Below, one piece after another: positions 28,878 to 46,726 of a DNA stretch of 64,000 bases (the stretch's first letter is position 1; each line of letters begins with the position of its first letter). The notes below the pieces were generated by a model. The model had not been told where the DNA came from and did not search any database. It saw nothing but the letters and a program-made list of their open reading frames with translations. Source of the stretch: Tolypeutes matacus (lineage: Eukaryota > Chordata > Mammalia > Cingulata > Chlamyphoridae); NCBI GenBank assembly GCA_026826555.1, contig JAKSZT010053928.1:38913342-38977341 (forward strand). The letters run 5' to 3'. A program made the position numbers and the translations under genes.

Positions 28878-29276
28878 TTTTTTTTTTTTTTAATGGGTAA
28901 AAATCAAAATTTTCACAATATATACCAACATTTGCAAAATGATATATAAATATAATGCATATATGTGCATTTGCTTACAAAAAAGGTTATTTATATATAT
29001 ATATTTTAAAGATGTGCTTAGATTACCCAAAATATTACACAGAACCCACTGGGATTCCCATGTTGCCCACCTCCCACACCTCCCACCACATCCCACACAA
29101 ACATCTCCCACAAGTGTGGCCCACCACCCTCAATGGACTTACACATCCTGGGGACTTGCCACCAACCATAGACCACAGTTTACACCATAGACCACACTCT
29201 CTCCCACACAGTTCTGAGTGGTATGTGCTGATTTAAAATGGCCTACATCCATTGCCACAACGGTACTCAGGACAAC
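28878..29276 (-). mobile_element. 5'-truncated L1 3' end, antisense, with TSD
   Basis: A T run (28874-28891) followed by the antisense L1 3' UTR of the same subfamily as 60110-60465 ('gcttagattacccaaaatat', 'cccacctcccacacctccca'). The perfect 12-bp TSD CTATGGTGTTTT lies at 28866-28877 and 29277-29288. The nick site GTTTT/AG on the plus strand suits L1 endonuclease. Only about 400 bp of the element remain. Confidence 0.85.
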
Positions 29277-29282
29277 CTATGG

Positions 29283-29770
29283 TGTTTTAGTTTACTAGAC
29301 TGCCAAAATGCAATATACTAGAAATGAGTTGGCTTTTACAATGGGTATTTATTTGCTTGCAAGTTTACTGTACTAAGGCTGGAAAAAATGTCCAAATAAA
29401 AGCATCATCAGTCAATGCTTCCTCCCCAAAAACTGGCTGCTGGCAATCCTGGACTCTGTCATATGGCAAGACACGTGATGGCATCTGCTGGGCGCTCCCA
29501 TCTCTTCTGGTCTTCCCTGCTTCAGCTTCTGGCTTACTTTGTCTTTCTCTCCCTATCTCTTTCTCTCTGTATTAATCCCATTTGTAAAGGACTATAATAA
29601 GAGGATTAAGATCCACCCTGGGTCGTGCCCTACTGAAGTAACCTAATCAAAAGGCCCTTTATTGTAGTAACTTAATCAAAAGATTCCACCTACAATAGGT
29701 CTACACTCACAGGAATGGATTAACTTAATAACATAATTTTCTGGGGTCCAGCCAGCATCAAACTATGTCA
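29283..29770 (-). mobile_element. LTR-like element, MaLR-like, antisense
   Basis: Begins TGTTTTAGTTTACTAGACTG and ends near CTATGTCACA. On the minus strand it ends with AATAAATACCC and CTAAAACA, like MaLR LTRs. The right TSD copy of the adjoining L1 overlaps its first bases, so that L1 inserted at the LTR edge. Direct CTATG flanks (29277-29281, 29763-29767) are possible target duplications but do not give TG...CA termini. Family assignment is tentative. Confidence 0.6.
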
Positions 29771-29999
29771 CATGTGTCATCCACCTCCCCACCAAAAGAG
29801 CATCATGCAGTGTTTATAGCTCATATTATTTGATGACTATGATTTGTAGTATTTTTCACAGTTTGAAATTGGCATTTGTATTCTTACTAACATTTAATAC
29901 CTCCCATGCATTGCTTTTACTCAATGGGAAGGAGTAGTCTTTGGTATTTAATTTTTTAAAACAAGCAATTCTAATTCATTGATTTGTGTAAAGAATATG

Positions 30000-30820
30000 A
30001 ATTGAACATCCATCATATGCCAGAACTGTTCTAGATGGTGAAAAACCAAGTTTGTATCCTTTTGTAGCAAGTTCCAGCCTCATGAAACTTACCTTGCTGT
30101 AGAGGATAGAATAAAAAATATAATGTCAGATCATTACAAGTAAGGAATGGTAAGGGCTGGGCAGTTATTGGGTATATAATTCGAGTTATGATTATCAGAG
30201 AAATGGTCTCTAAAAAGGAGATATTTGGGGAGAGACCTGAATAAAGAGAGCTAGCTCTATGGATATGTGAGGAAAGTATCTTCCAAGCAAAGAGAGCAGT
30301 AATTTCTGAGGTAGGAATGAATTTGGCATATTTCAAGAACAACCAGAAGGTTGGTATTACTAGAAGCATATGACAAATGCACGAGAATGGTAGATACGAA
30401 TGTGGCAGTGTGAATAGGTGGAGATATCTAGGTCCTGGAAAGCACTGGTAAAGGCTTTGGATTCTATTCTGGCTTTCAGGGGATCATTGGAAAGTATTGA
30501 GAAGGAGAGTGACATGATCTGCTCAAACATGATTTTTATTATTTTAGCATTCCATACTTTTAAAAAATATATATTTCTAAATAATTTTAGACTTACAGAA
30601 AAGTTTCAAAATTATTACAAAAAACACTCTTATATCCCTCACTGTACTTCCCTCCCATATGAACATCTCACATAACAATAGTCTGTATAAAACAATTTTC
30701 ATTTTTAAAAAATGGTGCTGGCAACAGTTTGTAGCATTGGCTGGAGGAAGGTACCTTAAGTCAGGTTCTCTAAAGCAGAGCTGGAGAGGGGATTCCTGTG
30801 GAGCTGATTCATGAAGGGAG
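30000..30820 (+). repeat. Long ancient repeat with nested L1M fragment
   Basis: Ordered blocks shared with the 15.4-kb copy: 'atatgccagaactgttctag', 'ttccagcctcatgaaactta', 'ggtctctaaaaaggagatat', 'gcactggtaaaggctttgga' and 'gagagtgacatgatctgct'. At about 30540-30700 an antisense L1M 3' end intervenes ('acttacagaaaagtttcaaa', 'cctcccatatgaacatctca'), after which the repeat resumes. Confidence 0.55.
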
Positions 30821-31255
30821 TGCTGTCCAGGAACATCATATAAAGGATGGAGAGAAGGGGAAAGCCCAGCAATTCTGTGTCTCAGGTAATCTATTCTTAG
30901 CCTGAGGCAAGAAGATGTACTTTAGAGCATAAATCACATGGCAGGCAAGGGGGAACAGCCTTTATATGCTTTTATCAGTCAGTCTGTGGTTAGCCCTGGG
31001 GCCACACCAGACCCAACAAGATCGCTCTAGTCAGCTGAGGACAATTTTCTGGAAAAAGGGGACAGCTATGAGCTTTAGCTGCTAAAACAGCATTCTGGGA
31101 TGGGTGAACCTGTCCAGTAAAATAAATCTGGGCAGGGTCTCCTCGAGTCACATGGATTTTATATCCTCCATGTACTAGCCGATCTGTTCTACACTACATG
31201 TAACTTAATGATGAACATGGAAGTCCCTTTTTTCATAGAGATTACATTTAAAGAC

Positions 31256-31278
31256 AAAAAAAAAAAAAAAAAAAAAAA
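31256..31278. repeat. Poly(A) tract, 23 nt
   Basis: An uninterrupted A run at the right end of an unidentified repeat-like stretch (about 30750-31255). It may be the tail of a sense retroposon; I found no matching flanks. Confidence 0.7.
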
Positions 31279-34275
31279 GGAGGCCCGCACAGGAATAATT
31301 GTAGTTTGAACAAAATGTGAGATTGTTACATGTTTTATAATATCATGACAGTCCAGAGGCAAGAAAGATTATTTCCAGTACAGGAAAACTACGTGGTTTC
31401 ATTTGAGCAAGCCATCGAAGCATGGCTAGGCCTTTGAAAAATGAGGAGATAATCCAGCCTAAAGAAATAGAAAACAAGTGTTCTTTGGAGCCAAATGCAC
31501 ATGGAGCTATATCTCAGGGATCACTTATTAGCTGTGAGAAATAAGAAATGAACTGATTATCTTCAAGTCTTGGTTTTCTCCTAAGCAAAATTAAGAGGTA
31601 ACAACAAACTTAAACTGTTGCTGTATATATAAAATGAGAGAGAGCTCTAAGCCTGGTGCTGCAGTGTAGTGCACATGATTAAGAACGTCCGGATCTTAAA
31701 AGCCAAGTTGTTTAGGCATGATTTTTTGAAAATAAAATTTGATATAGTAGTAAATATCTTCATATTTTCTTTTGGCACTCTTCTATCACCTCTTAAGTCC
31801 CCAATATGGTAGTGCACACTTGCTGGTTATTGCTACCTTAAAAGTTTTGGCTTTCCTGTAACAGAGAATGAGTATAAAGTTTTTCTCTGTTTCTGAAAAT
31901 ACGGTGGCTTTAATTTATTTCTATCTCCATCTTTTCTCCCTAAATATCACATCGGTACTGTGGTCATTCCTCATAAGATTTGGTTCTCTCCATTTCACTT
32001 TTCTCTTTTGAGATCATAGTTGGGAAAGAGCAGGAGAATCTTAGAAAATTTCAGAGCCCCACAACAGAGAGATTAAAGATTTCCTGCAATGTAATAGCAG
32101 TCTTGGTATCATGGGAGAGGTTAAGAAAATGAGCCCATGATTAGTGCCATTATCATGCATCACTGAAACTTCATGAGCCTATGTCTTTATCTTTTATATA
32201 TCTTTCAAATTGTGATTCCATTATACTTGATTAGAGCAAGTATGGCATTTTACTTTAAAATTTTCTATCCTTCTACTGCCTTGGTTCCAAATATTCATCA
32301 TTCCCTGTTCTGATAAGAATGAGTGCCTTGGGATTTGCTTTTTTTAAAAAATTCTTTTCTTTTTATTATTGGTTCTTTATTAAAGACAAAAAGGAGATGT
32401 GATCTTTTAAAGATAGAAATGAATTTCTTCTCTCATATAAACTTCCCTCTCATCTCTATAACAGGAAAAGTTAGTTGATTCCTTTATTAACTTTTTAATT
32501 TAGAAGACTACCTTTTTTATTAAAGGGCTTAAGGAAAAAAAATCATTGATTTGTGGATCTTTAGGAATATAAACCCCACTCACTTTAAAAGTTTTGTTAT
32601 ATAGTTTTTATTTAGATGCAGTGCCATTCAGTAACAACAGTATGATGTGACTATAACTGATAAGCATGGATACATCTTTGGCCAGTCTAGGTCAAAAATG
32701 TAATACAGGACACCTTCAAGATATTTTTACTGATACTGAGTCTGAAGAAACAATGTTGTTAATTAACTTGGATTAGACATTCATCATCTTCTTTCCTATG
32801 ATGAGAAAATTTAATATATTCTAATGAAAAGACCAATATTTTGGGCTGACAGCTTTTTGTTGCATCAACCTTTTTATTGTATTAGATTGATAAAAACAGA
32901 AAGAAGAGTGTTTTAAACCCTTCTTAGATGATTGCTTTGTAATACAATGGCAGCTGCAGGAAATTGGATCATTTTATGTTTCATGTTATACATAATTATA
33001 CACTAAGAAGCAAAAATATAAATTCTTATATGATTCCAAATAGCAAATTAATCATTGAGTAGAAACTAGTAAAACAGGGACCACTTGCTTTAATTAAGTC
33101 ATTGCTCAGAGGGTAGTTGAGCACAGGGCATCTCTATGTTATACTTGAAAAGCAATAATTATATTTAGGGTGATTACATTTGGGCTGTATCTACATGGTT
33201 GACTGAAGAATTATTCCCAAATGATTTTGATCATGCTTTTTCAGTATGATTGTTAAGTCTTGGTCAATCCACATTGGAATACATTTAACACAAATCCAAA
33301 AAACAGCTTTCACTCGGCTGCCTTACCATTAAGGTGTAACTCAGTTGTTTAATGAAGATTCTGATGGGGAGAGTGTTAATGTTCAACCTGTCAAAATGCT
33401 TTAATTGCATTTACTTTCAAAGTATGTCATTCCAAAAACCAGCAAAATCATAATAATTAATATCTACAACAATGAAGATTTATTACAGAATTTATGTGTC
33501 TTACTGTTCTATATTGAAGGGAGACCTAGTTTACTTCCTAAGATATTTTATATCTTGATGATATTTTTGCAAGAATATACTAGCTAAACTCCAGTAACAT
33601 TTATGATATTACAAAATAAGAAAGTAAATTAAATATAAAGGTTTGTTTTTTTACTATTATAGTTCAAAATATTAGAACACTGGTAATTGTATGCATTGTT
33701 TTATTCTTTGTTATTAACTGACAGATACCAAAGATTGTAATGAAGGCATCTAGTCTCAGAGCAAATTAATGATAAAAGTTAAAAATGTAAGCACCACCAG
33801 AACCTTAATTGGGAATTTACTATTAATTCTCCCCTACTATAAACATCAAGTTTTGAACTTCACTATGCCCACAAGTATCTCTCAACACTGTAGTCCGACT
33901 CCATATGGGTGAAAATGTCCTATAGTTAAGTCCATGGACATTTTACAGTCTAAGAAGTTCACTTTCATGAAGGGATTCAAAATATACCTAATTTACATAT
34001 AATCATTTTAGATAATGCTTGGATAAGTGACTTAAATAATGAATTCATTTTGTGTATACTATGATCAGAAGATAAAAATTGAAATATTATGGAAAAGTCT
34101 GGTAGAAAATTGTCATAATTAAGAAACCAGTATTTACAGAAATATAGAATAGCTTTTCCCATGTGAATATTTTGCTATAGCTTGTTAAATAAATTCTATG
34201 TAACCTGAATGCATGTGTTTCAGATAAGAATTGAGTCATTTCAATTTTTCTGAATTCTGCAGTACCATGATATAG

Positions 34276-38341
<4,066 letters not shown>

Positions 38342-38467
38342 TACCCAATCCATGCTTGGATTTGGCGTGTGAATTCCTCTGCTTGCTGAATCCTTCTGGG
38401 GCCACCTGTGTGTGCCCAGAAGGAAAATATTTGATTAATGATACCTGCAGTGATGACAGCCTGTTAG
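38342..38467 (+). CDS. LRP1B: LRP1B exon: EGF-like module after propeller
   Basis: The exon follows TAATCAG and precedes GTGGGT. It is 126 nt, phase 1-1. It encodes [20 protein letters not shown] then [16 protein letters not shown], a six-cysteine EGF module of the type that caps a YWTD propeller (C-x4-C-x3-C-L-L-N-P-x-G). NDT is a potential N-glycosylation site. The exon ends SDDSLL, a linker to the membrane-proximal EGF array. Confidence 0.97.
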
Positions 38468-40484
38468 GTGGGTATACATCATTATTATAGAAATAATAAA
38501 ATAATCCTTGCAATAAATTTTCACAACTATTGAAACAAAATTACCTACTCAATCATCAATTAGATGCCTTGCTATCAGTGGTTCTTGAATGATTGGGTAA
38601 ACTATCATTCTAGCTCAGCTGAAGACTTCCTATCAATCCAATCTGGATTTTTTCACGAGACAATGTTAAGCACTTAACATGCATTTAACAATAGATTAAG
38701 AACTTTGAAGTAATGAAGACATTTTATATAACTCTTGTATCAGGAAAGACAGTGAATTTTTGAGGATGCTATTCTGTTATTGAATTAAACCTAACCTAAA
38801 TATCCATTTATTCATTCAAAAAAATCTATATTAAAAGCCTATTATATGCCAAACACTAATTTAGAAATGAAGGATACAGAAGTAAACAAAATTGATAAGG
38901 TTCCTTCACTCATAGAGAATACGTATTAGAAGTGAGGTTGGAACACACAATAAAACATTTGAGCCATCATTTCAGATGCTGGTAAGTGCTAAATATCAAA
39001 ACAAAAAATAAGTGTGATGGAAAAGGGCAAGAAATGATGTCTCTTGGATATCCAGGTAGAATGACATACAAGACATTAGTCACAATGGAAAAATTTCTCT
39101 TAAAAGAAAAGAAAAGCAACATTTATTAACAAAGAGTTCCAAAATCCCTTGAGAATCCATTTTCCAATGAGACACAAACTTAGGGTCTTTTCATAGCAGG
39201 GTTTCCTGCTTTCAGTATTCCCCACTGTTAGAAGAAATTCCTCACATGAATACTGTGTCATTGCTCTTGGTCAGCAACTCCACCTCCATGTCATATTCTC
39301 ATTGTTCTCTGCTGGGAGTTACATTACAATTTGAAGACTTACTCTTTCATTTAATATATAGCATTCTTATGCAAAGCTGAAGAAGTTGCAAAGATGAACT
39401 GATGAATGGCATGAACACCAATAAACAGAAGGTTGAATAGTGATACAAGTCACTGAAGAGACAGATAAAACGATGAGGATCCAGACAATTATCTACTTAG
39501 AGGATCAGTTAGAACTTTCTGAAGGATATGGTCTTAGAACAGAATCTGAAAAGACATTTTGGACTTAGATTAAATGGTAATGAGAGAGAGGGACATTGAA
39601 AAAGAAGAAACTGTCTGAAAGTTATGGAAATATGACATGTAGAGAAAATGATTCATTTATTTCAGTTAATGTGCAGGATGTATTCAGTTAGTGTGCTGTT
39701 ATTGGTGATACGGTTGGAAAGTTCTTCACAGAGAGCTAAGTGTGAGCCATACATAATAGATATCTTAGATGGGTATTTTATTTCAAAAGACCTATTGAAA
39801 GGGTTAGTGTCACTGGTACTATGTCCTTCCCTTTTACCAATTCTTTTCCCAACTAGAGTAGCTGTAGTCTCAACAGAGATGGCAGAATAAGAGAATTAAG
39901 TAGGTGAATATTTTAAAATGTTACCAGGTAGGTACAATTTTTTTTTTCACTTGCTACTCTACTTAACCTCTCAGAAACAGATTCCTAAAAATGCCAGCAG
40001 CTCCTTCCTTTCCAGAAGATGTACCATATCTTCACTAATCCCACACCATACCCAATGCTGTTACAGGTACCTCCTACATGCCATGTCTGCTTATAATATG
40101 GTTTGGGTAAGAGAGACACCTCGGAGTACATCTGGAGGAAGCACAGAAATGCAGAAGTAATGCTGACAATGAGACTTTTGAACTGGCTTGGATGTTATGA
40201 GTTTTCTTTAATGGTCAAATTTCAGATCGTTTTTGTTGCTTTTTCTTTATAACTAGACATTACTTTCCCTTGTGCATAACTCTCCTCTTTTCCTCTCTGG
40301 TTAGTCCAAATCATTTATCCCATATCAGAAAAACTTGGCCTGGTATAGGGCTGAGGTAGAGATTGGGATTAGTCCAAAATTACCATATAGCTTATGTTTT
40401 TAGACCTGGAATTCCCCAATCTCAGTTTCTTCTGTGTAAAATTGTATTAATAGTAAATACTATTACTTCTACTACTATTACTAA

Positions 40485-40665
40485 ATATTCTGAGGGCTTA
40501 TGAGCAAGACATATTTCTAAATATATTGCATATATTATTTCATTTAGTTCTTATAGGAAACAATGATATGATATTATAATTGTTCCTATTTTATAGATAA
40601 GAAAATTGAAGCATGGAAAAACTGAATTAATTTTCAAAGGTTGCTTAGTAGGTGGTGGTAACCTA
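40485..40665 (-). repeat. MIR SINE, antisense
   Basis: Antisense MIR core: 'atattatttcatttagttct' then 'ttttatagataagaaaattg' and 'caaaggttgcttag'. Diverged. Confidence 0.75.
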
Positions 40666-41844
40666 CAGTAAGGGCCGTCCACATTTTTAACCATGAGCAT
40701 GGACCCCAGTGCTTCCATGATTCACATTATCCATTTTCAGAGGCATGGGAGGGATTAGAAATAACACACATACAGAGCCTCACAAAAAGGAGACACACAG
40801 CTCTGTAAGATAAATGTGTTACCATGAAGTAAGTAAGAAAATGAAAGACATTTTTGCTGTAAGTTTTATGCTTGAAATAAGGGAGCTTGATTACCTAAAT
40901 TCAAACTTACTCCAAAATCTAAAACTTTTTTAGAGATTTCAATTTTATTCATTAAACCCTGCTTGAAAGGCAGAATTCCAGAAACCTCCTCAAAGCTCAT
41001 CCTTGTAATTCAAAATAAAACCTTAAATTTAATCAGAGAGTTAAAAAATATTCACGTTGGCCTCTAAACAGGTGGGCCTTGATAATAAATGGCTTGGGAC
41101 ATAAGTGGATTTCATAATTATTGATTGGTGTAAATAAATGCCAATTAATTTTTCCTGACATTAATATTTGATATAACCAAGTTTTTCAGCTCCTTATAAT
41201 TACTTGCCTTTCTCTAGCTGCTATTGTTAAATGATAAGCACACTGAATATTTTTAATCTTCATGTAAGAAATTTGAAATTCAAATGTTACTAATTCTTGG
41301 GAAAGTGTTCACCTGCTCTTTCCTGTAGTTGATTACAATTCTTGGAGGTTGGCTTCTAGGGAGTGATTTAGTTATTGACAAAAGCAGTCTTCCTTTTCAC
41401 TATGGAACTATTGCCATAGTTTTTGGAAGAATGTAACTCCACTCCTATTTCATGCAGCGGTGTTGTACTTTTAAATTTCTCATTCTTAATGAGACACATT
41501 ATAGAAATGCACATGCCCCAATGTGTGTGGGTTTTGAATATCTACATAATTTACAAAGAACATCCACAGGTAAAAATAGGCCCTCCTTTAACAATCCAAC
41601 TATGATTATAATGTTTTAATTGTTTATCTTCACTGGTCACATTCACAGCCCCTCTTAGGACATTTCATGCCAAAACTATTAGAAATGTTTTGGTAAATTT
41701 TATATTTTGCTAGTGTATTTTCACTCTAGATATTTCTTGAGAGTTCAACCTCTATATTCAACTGTTTGCTGGAGATTCCCACTTACATTTGCATAGGTGT
41801 CTTCAATTTAATAATTACAAAGCTAAATCATTCTTTCAGTTCTT

Positions 41845-41943
41845 TTTTTTTTTTTTTTTTTTACCGGGAGGTCCCGGGGATCGAACCCGGGTCCCTCCAT
41901 ATGGGAGACGGACACCCAACCAGTTGAGCCACATTCGACCCCC
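41845..41943 (-). mobile_element. tRNA-derived SINE, DAS-SINE-like, young
   Basis: A T run (41843-41862) followed by the antisense tRNA-like head. The minus strand reads A box 'tggctcaactggttgggtgt' and B box 'gggttcgatccc', both near consensus. The perfect 12-bp TSD CTTTCAGTTCTT lies at 41833-41844 and 41944-41955. The intact TSD, long homopolymer and near-consensus boxes suggest a recent insertion. It is a GC-rich island in AT-rich intron, and not a functional tRNA gene. Confidence 0.9.
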
Positions 41944-44004
41944 CTTTCAGTTCTTATTATCCGTGTGTTTCACACTCCATTGTCCTCACCAGGAACTGAA
42001 GGATGAGCCTTAACTTTTCCTTACCCCTTTTACACAATTTGTAAAAATTTGGCCTCCCCAATTTTTAACCTGTAAAATGTATCCACATTCATCCATTCTG
42101 CATTATTCTATTTCAGGCCATTATCTTCTCTAGTCTGGATATTTTAAACCAAGTCTCAGGGGCTCTGATCAGTCTCAGGAATAGTTTCGGTCTATACATT
42201 GCAAATACATTTATTCTCAGACTTCTTAGAATTTTTCAAAGACTCCACATTCCTTTTGGGGTAAAGTCCAAGGTCCGAGGATCTTCTCTGATACTTGGGT
42301 TATCTGTTCAAACTCATTAACCTCATGCCATCTCCTTCCTTCTCTTTAATATCATTTCCTTCCTTCTCTTTAATCTTTGTCCAATCTTTTAGTCCCTCCA
42401 ATGTTTACCTTTCACTGATGTCATTCCACTTGCACTATACTCTCAGTGTACATTGTACCCACTCAGTAAATAATGGCACTCAGTAAATAATGCTGGTAAA
42501 AAATTTACTAGGTTATTTTACCAACTATGTACCTGAAGTACCTGTAATACATTTTTAAGACCCAGCTTTTAGTACTTCATCTTTCTCCTATTCGCCTATT
42601 AATGTGAAGCTGATTCAGATTCTTATTTTTACATAGACATGTATAGTACATACTTAATTCAAAATATTAAAGAAGTTTTATAGTTTTAAGTTTTTAGGAT
42701 TTCTTATTTCACTTACTATTTACAATAAATCTATGAGTTAAATTGTACATTAAAGCCTTTTTAAAGATGAAGAAACTTTTAGGCAAATTTGAATGTGGCA
42801 TAACTAGAACCTAAAACACAGATTTTATTATACCAACTGTCATTTTCTTTATACTGTATATACTGTCTCATGAAAGAGTTCTTGCACTACAAATGCAAAC
42901 TTTAGTAGTGCCAATCTGAAGCCCACCTACATAGCAAAGTATCTGAGACAAGTCTCAGATTTGTGTGGCATTATCAAGGGAAAGCCTTATTTATGGCAGT
43001 GGAAATGATTATTGAATCGAAAGACTCTTGTGATCATTGCAGTAATATATTCAAGTCTCTTCCATGTATGGACCAATATATCTCGAATAAGAACTAAAGG
43101 CTATTTTAAGTTTACATAATTTCACAATACAAATATAGGCATGGCTTTAGTAGAAGGCATATTGTAGAATAGAAAGCCTCTTACAAGAGTCTCAATCATT
43201 TTCATTTTGTTGGATAATGTGCCCTGCTCTAACCAGACCAATATTTCTAGTGGAGCAAGGCTCTTTCATCATACATAGCAAAATTACCTAGAAAATGTTT
43301 CTAAACCTATCTTTACATAAATGAGACTCACCAAGTTTGTTAAAAATAATTCTGCTATCCGAAACATTGATTATCCTTTCTTGTTCCCAGACAAAATTTC
43401 TTAAGTAGACAGATCATGCCTAATAGTTTAGAACAAATATTCATATGGACATTTTTTCAGACACAGTTCCACCACCATCTTATACCAAGTCTACATGAAT
43501 TTACTTTGCAAGGTTTATATACAATTAATAAAAACTGACATCAAAGAGTATCTCTTCATTAGACATTTCCTTATACACTAAATTCAATTCATATACTATA
43601 AATAAATCTTACATATTTCACTTTGCTTTAATTTCAACTGCTCCAAAAAAATTGGCTGTATTTGCCTATATCATAAAGAAAATGCCATGGTTGGAAAATA
43701 TTTTATTTTTAGAAAGTTTCAGTAACATTTTATTGTTTAACATGTATAAGAAATGGCTAATAATGCATTAATTCTAAAGAAGAATTAACGGTAGTTTATT
43801 TGCATTCACTGTTCAACCATTGGAATCTATTTCTCTGCTTTCAGAGAGTATTTAATTTTATTCTACTTTTGAACTTTAGGGTAGTTATTTTAGGAATTTA
43901 TAAGAAATAATAAGCCCTAGAATTTAAATATTTATGTTTATTTGAATTATTCTTATTCAACCGTCCACTGAATGGAATCTTAATTTGTGCATTTCTTCTC
44001 ATAA

Positions 44005-44217
<213 letters not shown>

Positions 44218-46678
44218 TAAATGTGAAAATATAAGGGAATAATGCTACAGATATAGTTCTTCATATCTTAAGAAAATTAAGAATATGCTAACACAGACTA
44301 AATTTAATAATTAATTCAACATAATAAATTACATTTGTTCTAAATTCAGTGTTTCGACATTCAAGTCACAAATTTAAGCAGTGGTAATAATCATTGCCAT
44401 GTGTTGAACATAGACTATGTGAAAGGGCTGAGTGCTTTCTGACCCTAGCTCAGCATAATTAAGTAGAGCCAGTTTTCCAATGCTGATATATTTGACTCCA
44501 AAGTCTGTCTTCTTTATTGCAAAATTAGGTTCTTTAATGCTAAAAATCAATTGTTATTGAAAAGTAAGTTCATTTATTATGTGGAATTAATTTACATTAC
44601 TAGTACATTTGTAGCACTTTAATTCCTATGTAAAATTTTAACTTCTCTGTTGGTATTGCAATGTAATGCATGATGTGCTTTGAAAATATCAGATTTATCA
44701 CACATTAGGATATACTTCAGGTTATTATTAATTTATGCAATAGCCATGTTTCCCAAAAGTGTTCTCCAAAACACATAGGTGAATATTGAAACATATTTTC
44801 TTTATGGCTTATGTTAATTTAAAATTTGTTCCCATGGGGAAAAATTAACTCCAATGCATAATAAAAATCTAATTTACAAATTCCAATATTCAGTTTGAGA
44901 GATATTATGTGTCTATTAGAGTGCAATCTATGCACATTTAATTCTACTACAATAAATGCAAATTTAGTTGGGCAAATGGAAAATCAATCTATATGATCTT
45001 AGTAACCCTTACATGTTTAATTTTTATCTTACTGGAAGTTCTCACTGCTTCTATTGCTTATATTATTTTTTGTAGTATTTAGCATAATGCTAAGGGGAAA
45101 AAAAACACAGGAAGTTTTTTCAAAGGCGTTCAGAGGAATCAAGCTGTTTCTAATTTGCATTCAGATAATAAAAAATATTGCTGTTTCTTTAACTTTGATA
45201 GTTTTAGATCTATAATAGTTTTGACTTATGATTAATTGATAATTAAGGTTTTCCATCTACTCAGTAGCATTCTGAAAAAAAATATCAGCAGATTGATTAA
45301 AATTGAAAAGGCACTGGACTCAATACATATTTTTTTCTGCTTAAGGAAGCCAGTCCATAAGGTAAATTCTACTGCTAGAGAAACGGTAGTACTTGCCCCT
45401 TTACTGGGTCCTTTATTGAAAGAGCAAATGAGAATCCATGTTGAATGAATGTGTGCTAAATGTATATGAACTGTAACTGTATTGTAGCAACACATAATAT
45501 TTCATTTAAGTAAGAAGCTTTTCTTAGACCAAGTGAGATGTCTAGAGTGTTTATTATTTAATTATTAACCTAATTTTCTCATTAATATAGAAAATTGTTG
45601 AGGTATAACCAGATGATATACTTTTATTTATCTTCAGAAAGATTTGGGCAGACTAAACAGTTTGACAGTCTAAACTATAGTTATCTATTCAAGCTGCAAT
45701 GGGATCCAAAGATAAATCACTATGAAACATTGATTTTGCTGTCCTGTTAGTGGATTCTGAATTGTATGTAGATGCAGCAAAGCTTTTCATTTGTCCAGAC
45801 CTTGATGCATTCATAAGACCTGTAATATATCAACTTTTATCTATTTATTAAAATTATTAGCTCTTGTTACATAAGTACTATTTCAGGAAAAATTATATTT
45901 TAAATTAGTAATATAAATGAGTCATGTGGATTCAATATGAGATATTGCCATGAAGTTTGTTGCCTTATAGCCTCTAATAGTTAACAATAATGTATCCAAT
46001 TAAGACTTTTAGAAAGCATTTTTCACTTTTTAAAGATGTAGTTTTATGAAAACATCATTTGGTTTTATAGACTGTAGAACCTCATTATCTCCACACAAAT
46101 GTTAATTTGTTAAACAAATCCCAATGGGCAATTCATGGATTTATTCATTGTTGGTTTACTTATAGTTAAGCCTTTTGGCAAATTCCTTTGTGGACACTAT
46201 AAAACTAGGGTTTGGGGCAGCTTTAATTAAAATTTATAAGTTTATGACAGTTGTATAGAACTGTAATAATTGAACAAAGGAAATGTCACCAGTTAATTAA
46301 AAGCACACATCTGAGAGGCATAATTAAATTTTTGCATGTAGGAGTGAGTTTTTTCTCATTCCTTAAGGATTTAAAAAAAAATAACAAACACTAAAAATAA
46401 AATATATGAGCTGTATGAATATGAAATATTTCCACATATTGATTATATCAATAAGGGTCCTCATAGGAGGATATATTTAAGATAAAGTTTGCATTGGACA
46501 AAATGGTGTGCAATCAGAATAAACCACATTATTCACTCCTTCTCTCACAGAAAATAAAGAATAATTTATGGAAGTTTTGATGCAGGTTGGATATCAAGAC
46601 ATTTATGCAATTAAAAACTATATTTTAGAGTAATCTTTAATTATATGTATATTTCTTTTCTATGGAATAAGCATGCTG

Positions 46679-46726
46679 TTTGGTATTGACTCTTTTTTTT
46701 TTTTTTTTTTTTTGGTATTGACTCTT
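46679..46726 (-). mobile_element. Poly(A)-only retroinsertion
   Basis: The 16-bp sequence TTTGGTATTGACTCTT (46679-46694) is repeated exactly at 46711-46726. Only a T run (total about 21 T at 46693-46713) separates the copies. The plus-strand junction CTCTT/AAAG is close to the L1 endonuclease consensus. The simplest reading is a target-primed insertion whose only payload is a poly(A) tail. Confidence 0.8.

Noticed and set aside
29000..29236. His/Pro/Ser/Thr-rich ORFs (also at 60102-60312) as a repeated peptide family
   Set aside because: They are translations of CCCACACCTCCC-type L1 3' UTR sequence on opposite strands.
41860..41940. tRNA gene suggested by good A and B boxes
   Set aside because: It has a poly(A) tail and target-site duplication, so it is a SINE. 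The tRNA fold is incomplete.
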